DNA of 64,000 nucleotides from Gordonia paraffinivorans NBRC 108238 (GCF_000344155.1 NZ_BAOQ01000012.1:1-64000), one strand, 5' to 3'. Positions 49,883-59,882 are shown, numbered from the stretch's first letter. Notes: generated by a model from the letters alone, not told the origin. Numbers and translations: made by a program.

Positions 49883-50998
49883 ATGGGTTTCCTCGAGCGA
49901 TTCGAAGAACCGGTTGCCGGGGTCGCGGCGCGTAGTCGCGGGGCGAAGTGGGCACGTGCCGCGCTCACCCGCATCACCACCCCGTTGCTTCCCGACGACT
50001 ACCTGCACCTGGCGAACCCGCTGTGGTCGGCGCGCGAGCTGCGCGGCAAGGTCATCTCGGTCACCCGGGAGACCGAGGACTCCGCGACGATCCGGATCCG
50101 TCCCGGCTGGGGTTTCTCCTTCGACTACGTGCCCGGCCAGTACGTCGGCATCGGCGTGCTCATGGACGGCCGCTGGACGTGGCGTTCCTATTCGCTGACC
50201 TCGACCCCCGACACCTCGGCCAATGACAAGACCATCGCGATCACCGTCAAGGCGATGCCCGAGGGCTTCCTCTCGACGCACCTCGTCAACGGCCTGAAGC
50301 CGGGGACCGTCGTGCGTCTCGCCGCGCCGCAGGGCGAGTTCGTGCTGCCCGAGCCGTTGCCGGAGAAGATCCTGTTCGCCACAGCGGGCAGCGGCCTGAC
50401 CCCGATCATCTCGATGCTGCGCATGGTCCGTCAGCGCGGGCAGCGCACCGACATCAAGGTGATCCACTCGACGCCGACGCCCGCCGACCTGCTGTTCGCG
50501 CAGGAGCTCGAGGAGATGGCCGCCTCCGGCCTCATCGACCTGCATGTCCAGTACACGCGGGCCCAGGGCAAGGTCACCCCGGACGTGCTGCCGACCCTGT
50601 GCGAGGACTGGCGTGAGCGTGAGGTGTGGGCCTGCGGTCCGGGCGGTTTCCTCGAAGGACTGAACAAGCTCTACTCCGAGGCGGGCCTCGAGGGCCGCCT
50701 GCACATCGAGCGCTTCGCGCTCGAGCGCGGCGCGGTCGGCGCCCAGGGCGGCACCGTGACCTTCAAGCGGTCGGAGAAGACCGCCACCGTCGACGGTGCG
50801 ACCACGCTTCTCGAGGCGGGGGAGGCGGCCGGTGCGATCATGCCGTTCGGCTGCCGCATGGGCATCTGCCAGAGCTGCGTGGTCATGCTCGACAAGGGCT
50901 GCGTCCGCGATCTGCGCACCGGCGCTGAGCACGTCGAGGGCGAACGCATCCAGACGTGCATCAGCGCGGCGGCCGGGGACTGCACCCTCGACGTCTGA
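49883..50998 (+). CDS. Ferredoxin-reductase-type NAD(P)H oxidoreductase (Rv3230c-like)
   Basis: 371 aa. The FAD-binding RTWRSYSL-like block ([10 protein letters not shown]), the NAD(P) region [12 protein letters not shown] and [11 protein letters not shown], and a C-terminal plant-type 2Fe-2S domain with [17 protein letters not shown]...C are all present. In M. tuberculosis Rv3230c passes electrons from NADPH to the DesA3 desaturase. It is the only reductase near the desaturases here, and it shares their operator, so it is their likely electron donor. Confidence 0.9.
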   Translation: MGFLERFEEPVAGVAARSRGAKWARAALTRITTPLLPDDYLHLANPLWSARELRGKVISVTRETEDSATIRIRPGWGFSFDYVPGQYVGIGVLMDGRWTWRSYSLTSTPDTSANDKTIAITVKAMPEGFLSTHLVNGLKPGTVVRLAAPQGEFVLPEPLPEKILFATAGSGLTPIISMLRMVRQRGQRTDIKVIHSTPTPADLLFAQELEEMAASGLIDLHVQYTRAQGKVTPDVLPTLCEDWREREVWACGPGGFLEGLNKLYSEAGLEGRLHIERFALERGAVGAQGGTVTFKRSEKTATVDGATTLLEAGEAAGAIMPFGCRMGICQSCVVMLDKGCVRDLRTGAEHVEGERIQTCISAAAGDCTLDV

Positions 50999-51134
50999 CC
51001 TGCCACTTCGCTGCGACCAGGGCGCACCCGTGGCATAGCCGGTACGCTCGGATACGTGCGTGGTCACAGTCGCAGGTACCCGTCCGACCGGCCTCACGGC
51101 CGGGTGTCGAGGCCGAGCGTGAGGGCCTGACCCC

Positions 51135-52253
51135 GTGAAAGCCTCGGTCCCGATCCCAGACGAGATCCCCGTCCTGAGCGACGGCGGGGTGACACTGCGG
51201 CCACACGAGCCCCGGGACCTCGACCGCATGGTCGAACTCGCGGCCGATCCGGCCATGATGCGGTGGACGCCGATCCCGGCACCCTACAGCCGCGCGGCAG
51301 CGGAGAGATTCGCCCTGGACTACGCGCCCCGGGCCTGGGCGGCCGGTGACCGGATGGTCTGGGCCGTCGAGTTCGACGGTCGGTTCGTCGGAACCGTCGA
51401 CATCGCCGGGCCCGGCCCGCTGACCCAGCTGAGTTTCGACCTCCACCCCGACGCCCGTGGTTGGGGCGTGATGAAACGAGCCGTGCTGCTGGCCGTCGAC
51501 CACGCCTTTGCCGAGGCCGGCAAGGAGGTCGTCCGATGGACGACGGTGGCGGGCAACATCGACGCACTCCGCGTCGCCCACGCCTGCGGGTTCCGGCTCG
51601 ACGCCGCGGTGCCAGACGGCGTCGAGGTGCGCGGGCAGATCCGGGACGCCTGGGTCGGGTCGCTGCGGGCGGATGATCCGCGTGAGCCACGGACTCGGTG
51701 GCGCACCGACGTCTTCGAGACCGAGCGGTTCCGGTTGCGGCCGCTCGCCGAGTACGACGACCCGCGCATCCGTGAGACGCTCGACGACCCGATCTCGCGG
51801 AAGTACCTGTTCGCCCGGCCCGATCCGCTGGAACTCGAGCACGCCGCCGCCGAACGGCTGCGCAAGTGGTGGACCGCAGCGCAGGGCCTCAGCTGCACGT
51901 GGGCCGTCGCCGACCGGGAGACCGACGAATACCTCGGTGACATCAGTCTGCTGCACATCAACGAGGTGACCGGCGCCGAGGCGGGTTTCTACACCCATCC
52001 CGACGCGCGCGGGAAAGGCGTTCTGGGAGAAGCGTTTCCGGCGTCTGTCCAGTACGCCTTCGAGAAGTTCGGGTTCCGGCGGCTGACGCTGTTCGCCGCC
52101 GACAGCAACACCGGTAGCAAGAAGCTGGCCCGGACCGCGGGCTTCCGCGAGGTGAGCCGTCAGAAGCTCGCCGCCCGTTCCGCCGGGGTGTACGAGGACC
52201 TCATCGGCTACGAGCTGTACGTCGACGACTACCGGGCCGACCACGCCGGCTGA
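51135..52253 (+). CDS. Protein with two GNAT acetyltransferase domains
   Basis: 372 aa with tandem GNAT folds of the RimJ/RimL type. The first (about 1-175) has VTLRPHEPRDLDRMVELA and PDARGWGVMKRAVLLAV. The second (about 190-365) has FRLRPLAEYDDPRIRETL and HPDARGKGVLGEAFPASVQYAF with GSKKLARTAGF. Such proteins acetylate amino groups or small molecules. The substrate is unknown. The start is a GTG at 51135. It interrupts the reductase-desaturase order. Confidence 0.85.
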   Translation: MKASVPIPDEIPVLSDGGVTLRPHEPRDLDRMVELAADPAMMRWTPIPAPYSRAAAERFALDYAPRAWAAGDRMVWAVEFDGRFVGTVDIAGPGPLTQLSFDLHPDARGWGVMKRAVLLAVDHAFAEAGKEVVRWTTVAGNIDALRVAHACGFRLDAAVPDGVEVRGQIRDAWVGSLRADDPREPRTRWRTDVFETERFRLRPLAEYDDPRIRETLDDPISRKYLFARPDPLELEHAAAERLRKWWTAAQGLSCTWAVADRETDEYLGDISLLHINEVTGAEAGFYTHPDARGKGVLGEAFPASVQYAFEKFGFRRLTLFAADSNTGSKKLARTAGFREVSRQKLAARSAGVYEDLIGYELYVDDYRADHAG

Positions 52254-52349
52254 CCGAGATCGACGCGCCGGGGTTCGCCCGTTCGTGTGAAATCCCCGTG
52301 AAATTCCGTGCCCTCACCGGGGGGATGGTGCTGGACACACGCGCGCCAC

Positions 52350-52373
52350 GTAACCTACGCTTGCGTAAGTTAC
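52350..52373. promoter_or_regulatory. Palindromic operator upstream of the first desaturase
   Basis: Arms GTAACCTACG and CGTAAGTTAC (one mismatch) around CTTG. It matches the 49817-49840 site in arms, spacing and loop. It lies 116 bp before the desaturase ATG. Confidence 0.7.
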
Positions 52374-52489
52374 GCAGACGTAAGGGTGAGTAATCCGACA
52401 CTGCGCCGTCGGGTCGTCCGATTTGTCTCCACCCCTGATGACGGCCGGCACCCACGGCAGTCCACACCACCGCCAGAAGGGATACACGT

Positions 52490-53821
52490 ATGGCGATCAC
52501 CGACATCCCCGAGTACGCGCATCTGACCGACGCCGATATCGAGGAGCTCGGCCGCGAGCTCGACGCCATCCGCGCCGACATCGAGGCGAGCCGGGGTGAG
52601 CGCGATGCCCGTTACCTGCGCAACACCATCCGCTTCCAGCGCGGCATGGAGCTCCTGGGCCGTGCCCTGCTCTTCGGCTCGACCAAGAAGAGGTACTGGT
52701 GGGCGGGCGCCTCCGCGCTCGGGCTCGCAAAGATCGTCGAGAACATGGAACTCGGCCACAACGTGATGCACGGCCAGTGGGACTGGATGAACGATCCCGA
52801 GGTGCACAGCTCGACGTGGGAGTGGGACAACACCGACCCGTCGGCGCACTGGAAGCACACCCACAACTACATCCATCACAAGTACACCAACGTGCTGGGC
52901 CTGGACGCCGACGTGGGGTACGGCCTGCTGCGCGTCACCCGTGACCAGCGGTGGCGGCCGTTCAACTACGGCAACCTGCTCTACAACACGATCCTGATGC
53001 TGGCCTTCCAGTACGGTGTGGCGATCCAGAAGCTCGAGCTTCTCAAGCGCAACCGCACCCCCGAGGAGCAGGCCGAGTTCGAGCGCGACAAGGCTCAGGT
53101 TCTGTCGAAGATCGGCCGTCAGGTGGCCAAGGACTACCTCGCGTACCCGACGCTGGTGGCGGCCACCACCGGCCACAAGGTGGGCTACGGCCGTGCCTTC
53201 GCCAAGACGTTCACCGCCAACATGCTCGGCAACGTCATCCGCAACATCTGGTCCAACGCGGTGATCTTCTGCGGGCATTTCCCCGACGGCGCGGAGAAGT
53301 TCACCAAGCAGGACGTCGACAACGAGACCCAGGCCGAGTGGTATCTGCGTCAGATGCTCGGCAGCGCGAACTTCAACAGCGGCTTCATCCTCGCCTTCCT
53401 GAGCGGTAACCTGTCGTACCAGATCGAGCACCATCTCTACCCGGACCTGCCGAGCAATCGTTACCGCGAGATCTCCGAGCACGTGCGGGCCCTGTGCGAC
53501 AAGTACGACCTGCCCTACACCACCGGTCCGCTGCTCGTGCAGTACGCCAAGTCGTGGCGCACCATCGCCAAGCTGTCGCTGCCGGACAAGTACCTCAAGG
53601 CGACCGCCGACGACGCGCCCGAGACCGCCTCGGAGCGACGCTTCAAGCAGGGCCTGCCGGAGGGCGCGCGCCTGCAGTCGGCCATCGACGAGGCCACCGG
53701 CCGCCGCCGCGGCCTGCGCACGGCGATGGCGAACCTGCGCGAGCGACGCCGGGCGAGCCGCGGCCGTCGCGCCGTGGTCACCGAGCTGCGCTCGTCGCGC
53801 GACACCGAGGCCGCGGCCTGA
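52490..53821 (+). CDS. Membrane acyl-CoA desaturase, DesA3-like (copy 1)
   Basis: 443 aa. It inserts a double bond (delta-9 type in DesA3) into acyl chains using di-iron and electrons from the reductase. Histidine boxes: HNVMH (90-94), HNYIHH (125-130) and QIEHHLYPD (His314-His315). The N-terminus MAITDIPEYAHLTDADIEEL matches the second copy. The C-terminus has an Arg-rich tail. Controlled by the 52350-52373 operator. Hydrophobic segments fit a membrane-bound enzyme. Confidence 0.9.
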   Translation: MAITDIPEYAHLTDADIEELGRELDAIRADIEASRGERDARYLRNTIRFQRGMELLGRALLFGSTKKRYWWAGASALGLAKIVENMELGHNVMHGQWDWMNDPEVHSSTWEWDNTDPSAHWKHTHNYIHHKYTNVLGLDADVGYGLLRVTRDQRWRPFNYGNLLYNTILMLAFQYGVAIQKLELLKRNRTPEEQAEFERDKAQVLSKIGRQVAKDYLAYPTLVAATTGHKVGYGRAFAKTFTANMLGNVIRNIWSNAVIFCGHFPDGAEKFTKQDVDNETQAEWYLRQMLGSANFNSGFILAFLSGNLSYQIEHHLYPDLPSNRYREISEHVRALCDKYDLPYTTGPLLVQYAKSWRTIAKLSLPDKYLKATADDAPETASERRFKQGLPEGARLQSAIDEATGRRRGLRTAMANLRERRRASRGRRAVVTELRSSRDTEAAA

Positions 53822-53911
53822 TCGGGACTACACTGATCGCAGACCCGGACGGGGCCGGGCGGTGCTCGGTCCGCGGGCGTTCATCCGACCAGTCCGGCAC
53901 AATGGAACCCA

Positions 53912-55120
53912 ATGGCGATCACTGACATCAACGAGTACGCGCATCTGACCGACGCCGACGTGGAGGCGCTGGGTGCCGAACTCGACGCACTTCGCCGCGA
54001 GATCGAATCCGATCGCGGCATGCGCGACGTCACCTACCTGCGACGCACCATCCTCGCGCACCGCGCGCTCGAGGTGGCCGGGCGTCTGGCGCTGCTCGGC
54101 AGCCGGTCGCGTCCGCTCTGGGTTCTCGGCACGGGTGCCCTCGCCCTGTCGAAGATCATCGAGAACATGGAGCTCGGGCACAATGTGATGCACGGGCAGT
54201 GGGACTGGATGAACGACCCGGAGGTCCACTCGACCACCTGGGAATGGGACATGGTGTGCGCCTCGCCGCACTGGAAGCACTCCCACAACTACATCCATCA
54301 CAAGTACACGAACGTGGTCGGGATGGATCACGACGTGGGCTACAAGATCCTGCGGCTGACCCGCGACGAGCCGTGGGAGCCGCGCCGGCTCTTCCAGCCG
54401 TTCTTCAACGTGATGCTGGCCGCGACCTTCGAGTGGGGCATCGGCCTGCACGACCTCGCGCTCAAAGAGGTCATCGCGGGCGAGAAGCCCAAAGAGGTAG
54501 CGATCCCGCAGATCAAGGAGTTCGGCCGCAAGATCGCCAAGCAGGTCGCGAAGGATTACGTGCTGTTCCCGGCGCTGTCCGGCCCGAACTTCAGGCACGC
54601 CCTGACCGCGAACCTGACCGCGAACCTCATCCGCAACCTGTGGGCGTACGTGGTCATCTTCTGCGGCCATTTCCCCGACGGCGCGGAGAAGTTCACCTCG
54701 GAGTCGATCGAGAACGAGACCCAGGGCCAGTGGTACCTGCGCCAGATGCTGGGCACGGCGAACTTCGATGCCGGGCCCGCGCTCGCCTTCCTCAGCGGGA
54801 ACCTCTGCTACCAGATCGAGCACCACCTGTACCCCGATCTTCCGAGCAACCGCTACGCCGAGATCGCGGTGCGCGTGCGCGCCCTGTGCGACAAGTACGA
54901 CATCCCCTACACCACGGGATCGCTTGCGAAGCAGTACTTCCTGACGCTGCGCACCATCCACAAGCTCGCGTTGCCCGACCGGTTCCTGTGGGCCACCGCC
55001 GACGACGCGCCCGAGACCGCGTCGGAGAAGCGGTTCGCGGGCATGCCGCGGACGGGTGGTCTCAGGACGGCGATTCGCCAGGCTCGGCAGCGGCGTCGTC
55101 GGCGGATGTTCCGCCGCTGA
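53912..55120 (+). CDS. Membrane acyl-CoA desaturase, DesA3-like (copy 2)
   Basis: 402 aa, a tandem paralogue of the preceding gene. It starts MAITDINEYAHLTDADVEAL and keeps all His boxes: HNVMH, HNYIHH and QIEHHLYPD. The shorter C-terminal tail ends in a run of Arg. It lies 90 bp after copy 1, and no copy of the palindromic operator precedes it. Its 3' end overlaps rsgA by 59 bp in opposite orientation. Substrate may differ from copy 1, but this is inference. Confidence 0.9.
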   Translation: MAITDINEYAHLTDADVEALGAELDALRREIESDRGMRDVTYLRRTILAHRALEVAGRLALLGSRSRPLWVLGTGALALSKIIENMELGHNVMHGQWDWMNDPEVHSTTWEWDMVCASPHWKHSHNYIHHKYTNVVGMDHDVGYKILRLTRDEPWEPRRLFQPFFNVMLAATFEWGIGLHDLALKEVIAGEKPKEVAIPQIKEFGRKIAKQVAKDYVLFPALSGPNFRHALTANLTANLIRNLWAYVVIFCGHFPDGAEKFTSESIENETQGQWYLRQMLGTANFDAGPALAFLSGNLCYQIEHHLYPDLPSNRYAEIAVRVRALCDKYDIPYTTGSLAKQYFLTLRTIHKLALPDRFLWATADDAPETASEKRFAGMPRTGGLRTAIRQARQRRRRRMFRR

Positions 55121-56108
55121 CCGCGGCGAGCAGGCCGCGTACGGCCATGCCCCGCCGGTAGGAGTGTCCCTCGAGTTCGTCGAGGGCGCACTCGGGATCG
55201 GCGGGCGGACCGAGATGCGTACAGCCCCTGGGGCATCCCTCGATGGCGTCGCGGAGGTCGTCGAACGCCGCGATGATGTCGTCGGGACCCATGTGGGCCA
55301 GGCCGAACGAGCGGATGCCGGGGGTGTCGATCACCCAGCCGAGCGGTGCGTCGTCGTCGCCCGGTAGTGGCAACGCCACCGACTGCGTCGACGTGTGGCG
55401 TCCCTTGCCGACCCCGGAGACCTCGCCGGTCGCTCGATCTGCCTGGGGCACAAGGCGATTCACCAGGGTCGACTTGCCCACGCCGGAGTGTCCGATGAGT
55501 GCGGTGATGTGGCCGCGCAGGACGTCGAGTATCTCGTCGAGCGGATCGTCTCGTCCCGCCCGGACGATCGGCAGGTCGAGATCGGCGAAGGCCGCGGTGA
55601 ACTCGGTCGGGTCGGCCAGGTCGGACTTGGTCAGGCACAGGATGGGTTCCAGGCCGCCGGCGTAGGCCGCGGCGAGCGCGCGTTCGACGAAGCCGGTGCG
55701 CGGCGGCGGATCGGCCATCGCCGTCACGATGAGCAGCTGATCGGCGTTGGCCACCACGATCCGTTCGTACGGGTCGGAGTCATCGGCGGTGCGGCGCAAC
55801 ACCGTTCGGCGATCGGCCACGCGCACGATCCGGGCGAGGGTGTCCGGCTTGCCGGACAGGTCGCCGACCACCGCCACCTCGTCGCCGACGACGATCGGGG
55901 TCCGGCCCAGTTCGCGGGCCCGCATCGCGACCACGCGTCGTGACGGATCGCCGCCGAGCACGACGCCCCAGCGCCCGCGGTCCTTCGAGACCACCATGCC
56001 CTCGACCGCGTCGTCGTGTGCGGGACGGCGTTTGGTGCGGGGTCGGGTCCCCTTGCCCGGACGGACCCGGACATCGGATTCGTCGTAGTTGTCGGCCCGC
56101 CGGCTCAA
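55062..56108 (-). CDS. rsgA: Ribosome small-subunit-dependent GTPase RsgA
   Basis: 348 aa. It releases factors in late 30S maturation. It has an OB-fold N-terminus and a circularly permuted GTPase: TKSD (G4), then GHSGVGKST (P-loop) and DTPG. A zinc-binding C-terminal region has CPRGCTHLGPPADPEC. The last 59 bp overlap the end of the second desaturase. It is downstream of and co-oriented with aroA (46-bp gap), as in M. tuberculosis. Confidence 0.96.
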   Translation of the reverse strand: MSRRADNYDESDVRVRPGKGTRPRTKRRPAHDDAVEGMVVSKDRGRWGVVLGGDPSRRVVAMRARELGRTPIVVGDEVAVVGDLSGKPDTLARIVRVADRRTVLRRTADDSDPYERIVVANADQLLIVTAMADPPPRTGFVERALAAAYAGGLEPILCLTKSDLADPTEFTAAFADLDLPIVRAGRDDPLDEILDVLRGHITALIGHSGVGKSTLVNRLVPQADRATGEVSGVGKGRHTSTQSVALPLPGDDDAPLGWVIDTPGIRSFGLAHMGPDDIIAAFDDLRDAIEGCPRGCTHLGPPADPECALDELEGHSYRRGMAVRGLLAAVSGGTSADDAAAEPGESPS

Positions 56109-56154
56109 CGGCGACCCCCGCGGGAAACGAACCGTGGACTCATGGCGGGCGAAC

Positions 56155-57420
56155 TCATTCCTGTCCGATCATCTTTGTCCACATGCCGGGGAAGTCCGGC
56201 AACGTCTTGCTCGTCGTCTCGATGTCGTCGACCACGACGCCGGGGGTCACCAGTCCGATGATCGCGCCGGCGGTGGCCATCCGGTGATCGGCGTAGGACT
56301 CCCAGGTGCCGCCGTGCAGCGTGGTCCCGGTGATGCGCAGCCCGTCCTCGGTCTCGGTGCAGATGCCGCCGAGACGGGTGATCTCGGTGGTGAGCGCGGC
56401 GAGGCGGTCCGTCTCGTGGCCGCGTAGATGGGCGATGCCGGTGAGCTCGGACTCGCCGTCGGCGAGGGCGCACAGGGCGGCGATGGTGGGGGTGAGCTCG
56501 CCGATGTCGCGCAGGTCGAGGTTCACCGCCTTGAGGACCTCGGGCCCGTGGACGCTCAGCGTGCCGTCGAGGTGTTCGACCGTGCAGCCCATCGCGGCGA
56601 GGACGTCGGCCATGCGCGCGCCGGGCTGGGTGGTGACCGCCGGCCAGTACGGGACGCGGACCACGCCGCCGGTGACCGCGGCCGCGGCCAGGAACGCCGC
56701 GGCGTTCGACAGGTCGGGTTCGACGGTCCAGTCGACCGCGCGGATCGGTCCGGGTGCCACGTTCCACACGTTCGGCTCGGAGGTGTCGACCGCGACGCCC
56801 GCGGTGGCGAGCATCTCCACGGTCATGTCGATGTGCGGCGTCGACGGAACGGGCGGTCCCTCGTGCCGGACCACGAGCCCCTCGTCGAACCGTGCCGCCG
56901 ACAACAGCAGGCCGGAGACGAACTGCGACGACCCGGAGGCGTCGATGGTGACCTCGCCGCCGCGCACGTTGCCGGTGCCGTCGATGACGAACGGCAGCCG
57001 GTCGCCGGTGACCGCGACCCCGAGGGCGCGCAGGGCGTCGAGGATGGTGGTCTGCGGGCGGACCCGGGCCTGCGGGTCTCCGTCGAACCGGACCCGGCCC
57101 TCGGCGAGTGCGGCCAGCGGCGGGAGGAACCGCATCACGGTGCCGGCGAGACCGCAGTCGATCTCGGCGCCGTGCAGCGGGCCGGGGGCCAGCGAGACGG
57201 TGGTGTCGGAGGCGGGGTCGACCCGTACCTCGACGCCGAGCGCCTCGAGCGCGCCCAGCATGAGGTTGGTGTCGCGGCTGCGCAGCGTTCCGCGGACCGT
57301 CGACGGTCCGTCGGCGAGCGCGGCCAGGACGAGAGCACGGTTGGTGATGGACTTGGAACCAGGCAGCTCGACGGTGGCATTCAGGCCGCTCGTGCAGGTC
57401 GGCGCGCTCCAGGAACTCAT
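56155..57420 (-). CDS. aroA: 3-phosphoshikimate 1-carboxyvinyltransferase (EPSP synthase)
   Basis: 421 aa. It joins shikimate-3-phosphate and phosphoenolpyruvate in aromatic amino acid synthesis. It has [18 protein letters not shown] with the substrate Lys, and [14 protein letters not shown] with [10 protein letters not shown] towards the C-terminus. The start at 57420 (MSSWSAP) was chosen because the upstream in-frame extension lies outside the conserved fold. Followed by rsgA. Confidence 0.95.
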   Translation of the reverse strand: MSSWSAPTCTSGLNATVELPGSKSITNRALVLAALADGPSTVRGTLRSRDTNLMLGALEALGVEVRVDPASDTTVSLAPGPLHGAEIDCGLAGTVMRFLPPLAALAEGRVRFDGDPQARVRPQTTILDALRALGVAVTGDRLPFVIDGTGNVRGGEVTIDASGSSQFVSGLLLSAARFDEGLVVRHEGPPVPSTPHIDMTVEMLATAGVAVDTSEPNVWNVAPGPIRAVDWTVEPDLSNAAAFLAAAAVTGGVVRVPYWPAVTTQPGARMADVLAAMGCTVEHLDGTLSVHGPEVLKAVNLDLRDIGELTPTIAALCALADGESELTGIAHLRGHETDRLAALTTEITRLGGICTETEDGLRITGTTLHGGTWESYADHRMATAGAIIGLVTPGVVVDDIETTSKTLPDFPGMWTKMIGQE

Positions 57421-57472
57421 GCGGTCCAGTTTGTCATGCCGCCCTCCGGCGTCGGGGCACGCCGCCGGGGGA

Positions 57473-57856
57473 CTACCGGGTGTCCTTGCGCAGCGGGTGG
57501 TCGGCGGGGATCTCCACGACGATGATCCGGCGTCCGTCGGGATCCTCGGCATGCATCTCGATCAGGCCCCAGGGCTCCTGGCGCGGCTCGCGCAGCACGG
57601 TGACCCCGCGGTCGCGGAACTGTTTCTCGGTGGCCTCGGCGTCGCGGACCTGCAGCCAGAGTGCCGCGTCGCTCGCCGGACTCGGGGCGTCGGTCTTCAG
57701 GTGCGAGGAGATCTCGATGAGGCCGTTGCCCGCGAAGAACACGATTCCGCCGGGGTATTCGCGATGGATCGGCAGCCCGATGCGGTCACGGTAGAAGGCT
57801 TGCAGACGTTCGGGATCGGCCGAGAGCAACAGCACCCGGCTGGACAGGACCTCCAT
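57473..57856 (-). CDS. VOC-family (glyoxalase-like) protein
   Basis: 127 aa. It carries a VOC fold: [23 protein letters not shown] at the start, and [22 protein letters not shown] at the end. Proteins of this type bind a metal or ligand, as in glyoxalases and dioxygenases. The His/Glu metal ligands cannot be assigned with confidence. Its ATG overlaps the stop codon of the small acidic gene upstream. Confidence 0.85.
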   Translation of the reverse strand: MEVLSSRVLLLSADPERLQAFYRDRIGLPIHREYPGGIVFFAGNGLIEISSHLKTDAPSPASDAALWLQVRDAEATEKQFRDRGVTVLREPRQEPWGLIEMHAEDPDGRRIIVVEIPADHPLRKDTR

Positions 57857-58113
57857 CAACGCCCCTCGGTGCTTCCCGCCGAGCCGCCGACGGCGTGGCC
57901 CGGATTGCGATCGGCGCGGCCGGCCGCCTCGTAGGCGGCGCTCTCGCGCGCCAGGCGTTCGGTGACGCCGATCGGTGTGGAGTCACCGAAGGCGAAGGCC
58001 GACTCGTGCGGGTATTCGTGCGGCAGATCCGGGTCGGTGATCAGGCCGTCGTCGAGGGCGTCCGGACCGTCGGGATCTTCTCCGACGGGACCGGGTTCGA
58101 TAGTGGAGGACAT
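57856..58113 (-). CDS. Small acidic hypothetical protein (85 aa)
   Basis: 85 aa, rich in Asp, Glu, Pro and Gly, without membrane helix or known motif. The central HESAFAFGDSTPIGVTERLARESAAYEAA segment looks partly helical. The ATG at 58113 was chosen for its family-like size. Overlap by 3 bp with the VOC gene and position after the permease suggest a three-gene operon. Function unknown. Confidence 0.55.
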   Translation of the reverse strand: MSSTIEPGPVGEDPDGPDALDDGLITDPDLPHEYPHESAFAFGDSTPIGVTERLARESAAYEAAGRADRNPGHAVGGSAGSTEGR

Positions 58114-58184
58114 GACCCCACGATATGCCGTTTTCGGTGCTCGGGAGGGTCGCCACGACGAACAGGCCCGACCGGGCGCGTCGG

Positions 58185-59882
58185 TCAGGATCCCCGCTGC
58201 GAGAACTTCCCCTCCGTCTTGCCGTCCCATGCCTCGAACACGCGCATGACCTTCGGGTCGCCGAGCTCCCTGATCTCGTCGCAGAGGTCTTTCGGGGCCG
58301 ACGGGTTCGTGACGATGAACTGGTGCAGCGACGGGTCGTGGTCGGCCAGGTAGCGCAGGGTCTCCGGCGGGGTGTCGGGATCGGCGGCGGCCAGTGCGTC
58401 ACGCGGGTCGAAGGCCGGGGCGCGGACGCCGTCGGAGGCCGACAGGCCGGGCGGCGTGCCGACGACGGCGATGTCGCCGGTGTTGTGATAGTCGACCGGG
58501 TCCGACGACACGCTGCGGGTGTTGAGCAGCAGGTTCAGCAGGATCGCGGTGATCGCGCCGGCGGAGATGCCCGAGTGGAAGATGGTCTGGAACCAGTCCG
58601 GGAACTCGGCGTAGATGTCGAGGACGACGTCGACCGGGGCGTCGCCGCTGCGGTCGGTGTAGTAGATCTTCGCCTCGGTGAGCATGGCGACGCCGACCGA
58701 GATCGCGACGACGAGCACGTTGACGTTGTTGAACTTCACCTTGGCGAGGGTCCGGATGCCGCTGGCCGCGACCATGCCGAACAGGGCGACGCCGGCCCCG
58801 CCGAGCACGGCGAGCGGGATGCCCTCGACGACGGCCGCCATCTTCGGCAGCAGGCCCAGGACGACGAGGATGATGCCGGCGCAGGTCGCGACGTGGCGGG
58901 TGCGCACGCCGGTGATGGCGACGAGCCCGACGTTCTGAGCGAAGGCGGTGTAGGGGAACGTGTTGAAGATGCCGCCGAGCAGCGTGCCCATGCCGTCGGC
59001 GCGCATGCCGTCGGCCAGGCGGCGCGGCGTGATCTTCTCGTCGACGATCTCGCCGACCGCGACGATGTCGCCGGTGGTCTCGGTCATGATAACCAGGCCC
59101 ACGATGAGGAGCGAGATGATCGCGCTGACCTCGAAGGTCGGCATCCCGAACTGGAACGGCTGCGGCACGCCCACCCACGGGTACTCGCCCAGCTTGTCCC
59201 AGTTGGTCATGCCGAACGGGATCGAGACGAGGGTTCCGATCACGAGGCCGAGCAGGATCGAGACCCGTCGCAGGGCGTCGGGGGCGAACCGTTCGATCGC
59301 GACGATGATCGCCAGTGTCAGGAAGCCGAAACCGATGTCCTTGGGGTCGCCGAAGTCCGGTCCGGCGGCGGTGCCGCCGCCGAACCATCCCGCGGCCACG
59401 CGCATCAGCGAGACGCCGATGATGAGGATGATGGTGCCGGTGACCAGCGGCGGGAAGAATCTGATGAGGCGTCCGACGACGGGTGCGACGGCGATCATGA
59501 AGAGGCCGCAGGCGATCACCGAGCCGTAGATGGCGGTGATGCCGTAATTGGTGCCGATGGTGATCATCGGGCCGACGGCGGCGAAGGTCACGCCCTGCAT
59601 CAGCGGCAGCCGGACGCCGAAGCGCCAGAACCCGACGGCCTGCAGGATCGTCGCGATACCGGCGACGAACAGGTCGGCCATGATCAGGTGCACGATGTCG
59701 CCGGACTCGAGCTGCCCGGCGCCGACCATCGCACCGCCGACGATCAGCGGGACTGCGACCGCGCCGGCGTACATGGCGAGCACGTGCTGCAGTCCGAGCG
59801 GGAACAGTCTGACGAAGGGCGGGATCTCGTCGACCCGACGAGCGCCGGGCTTCCCGTTCTTGAGCACATCGATGACGGACAT
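58185..59882 (-). CDS. NCS2 nucleobase:cation symporter with C-terminal leucine-rich-variant tail
   Basis: 565 aa. The first ~450 residues form a uracil/xanthine permease with about 12-14 membrane segments and signatures LGLQHVLAMYAGAVAVPL, LPLMQGVTFAAVGPM and MTETTGDIVAVGEIVD. The C-terminal ~74 residues (from about 492) contain ADPDTPPETLRYLADHDP and a following NPSAPKDL block, characteristic of leucine-rich variant repeats. That tail is unusual for this family and may bind a partner in the cytosol. Substrate is probably a purine or uracil. Confidence 0.85.
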   Translation of the reverse strand: MSVIDVLKNGKPGARRVDEIPPFVRLFPLGLQHVLAMYAGAVAVPLIVGGAMVGAGQLESGDIVHLIMADLFVAGIATILQAVGFWRFGVRLPLMQGVTFAAVGPMITIGTNYGITAIYGSVIACGLFMIAVAPVVGRLIRFFPPLVTGTIILIIGVSLMRVAAGWFGGGTAAGPDFGDPKDIGFGFLTLAIIVAIERFAPDALRRVSILLGLVIGTLVSIPFGMTNWDKLGEYPWVGVPQPFQFGMPTFEVSAIISLLIVGLVIMTETTGDIVAVGEIVDEKITPRRLADGMRADGMGTLLGGIFNTFPYTAFAQNVGLVAITGVRTRHVATCAGIILVVLGLLPKMAAVVEGIPLAVLGGAGVALFGMVAASGIRTLAKVKFNNVNVLVVAISVGVAMLTEAKIYYTDRSGDAPVDVVLDIYAEFPDWFQTIFHSGISAGAITAILLNLLLNTRSVSSDPVDYHNTGDIAVVGTPPGLSASDGVRAPAFDPRDALAAADPDTPPETLRYLADHDPSLHQFIVTNPSAPKDLCDEIRELGDPKVMRVFEAWDGKTEGKFSQRGS

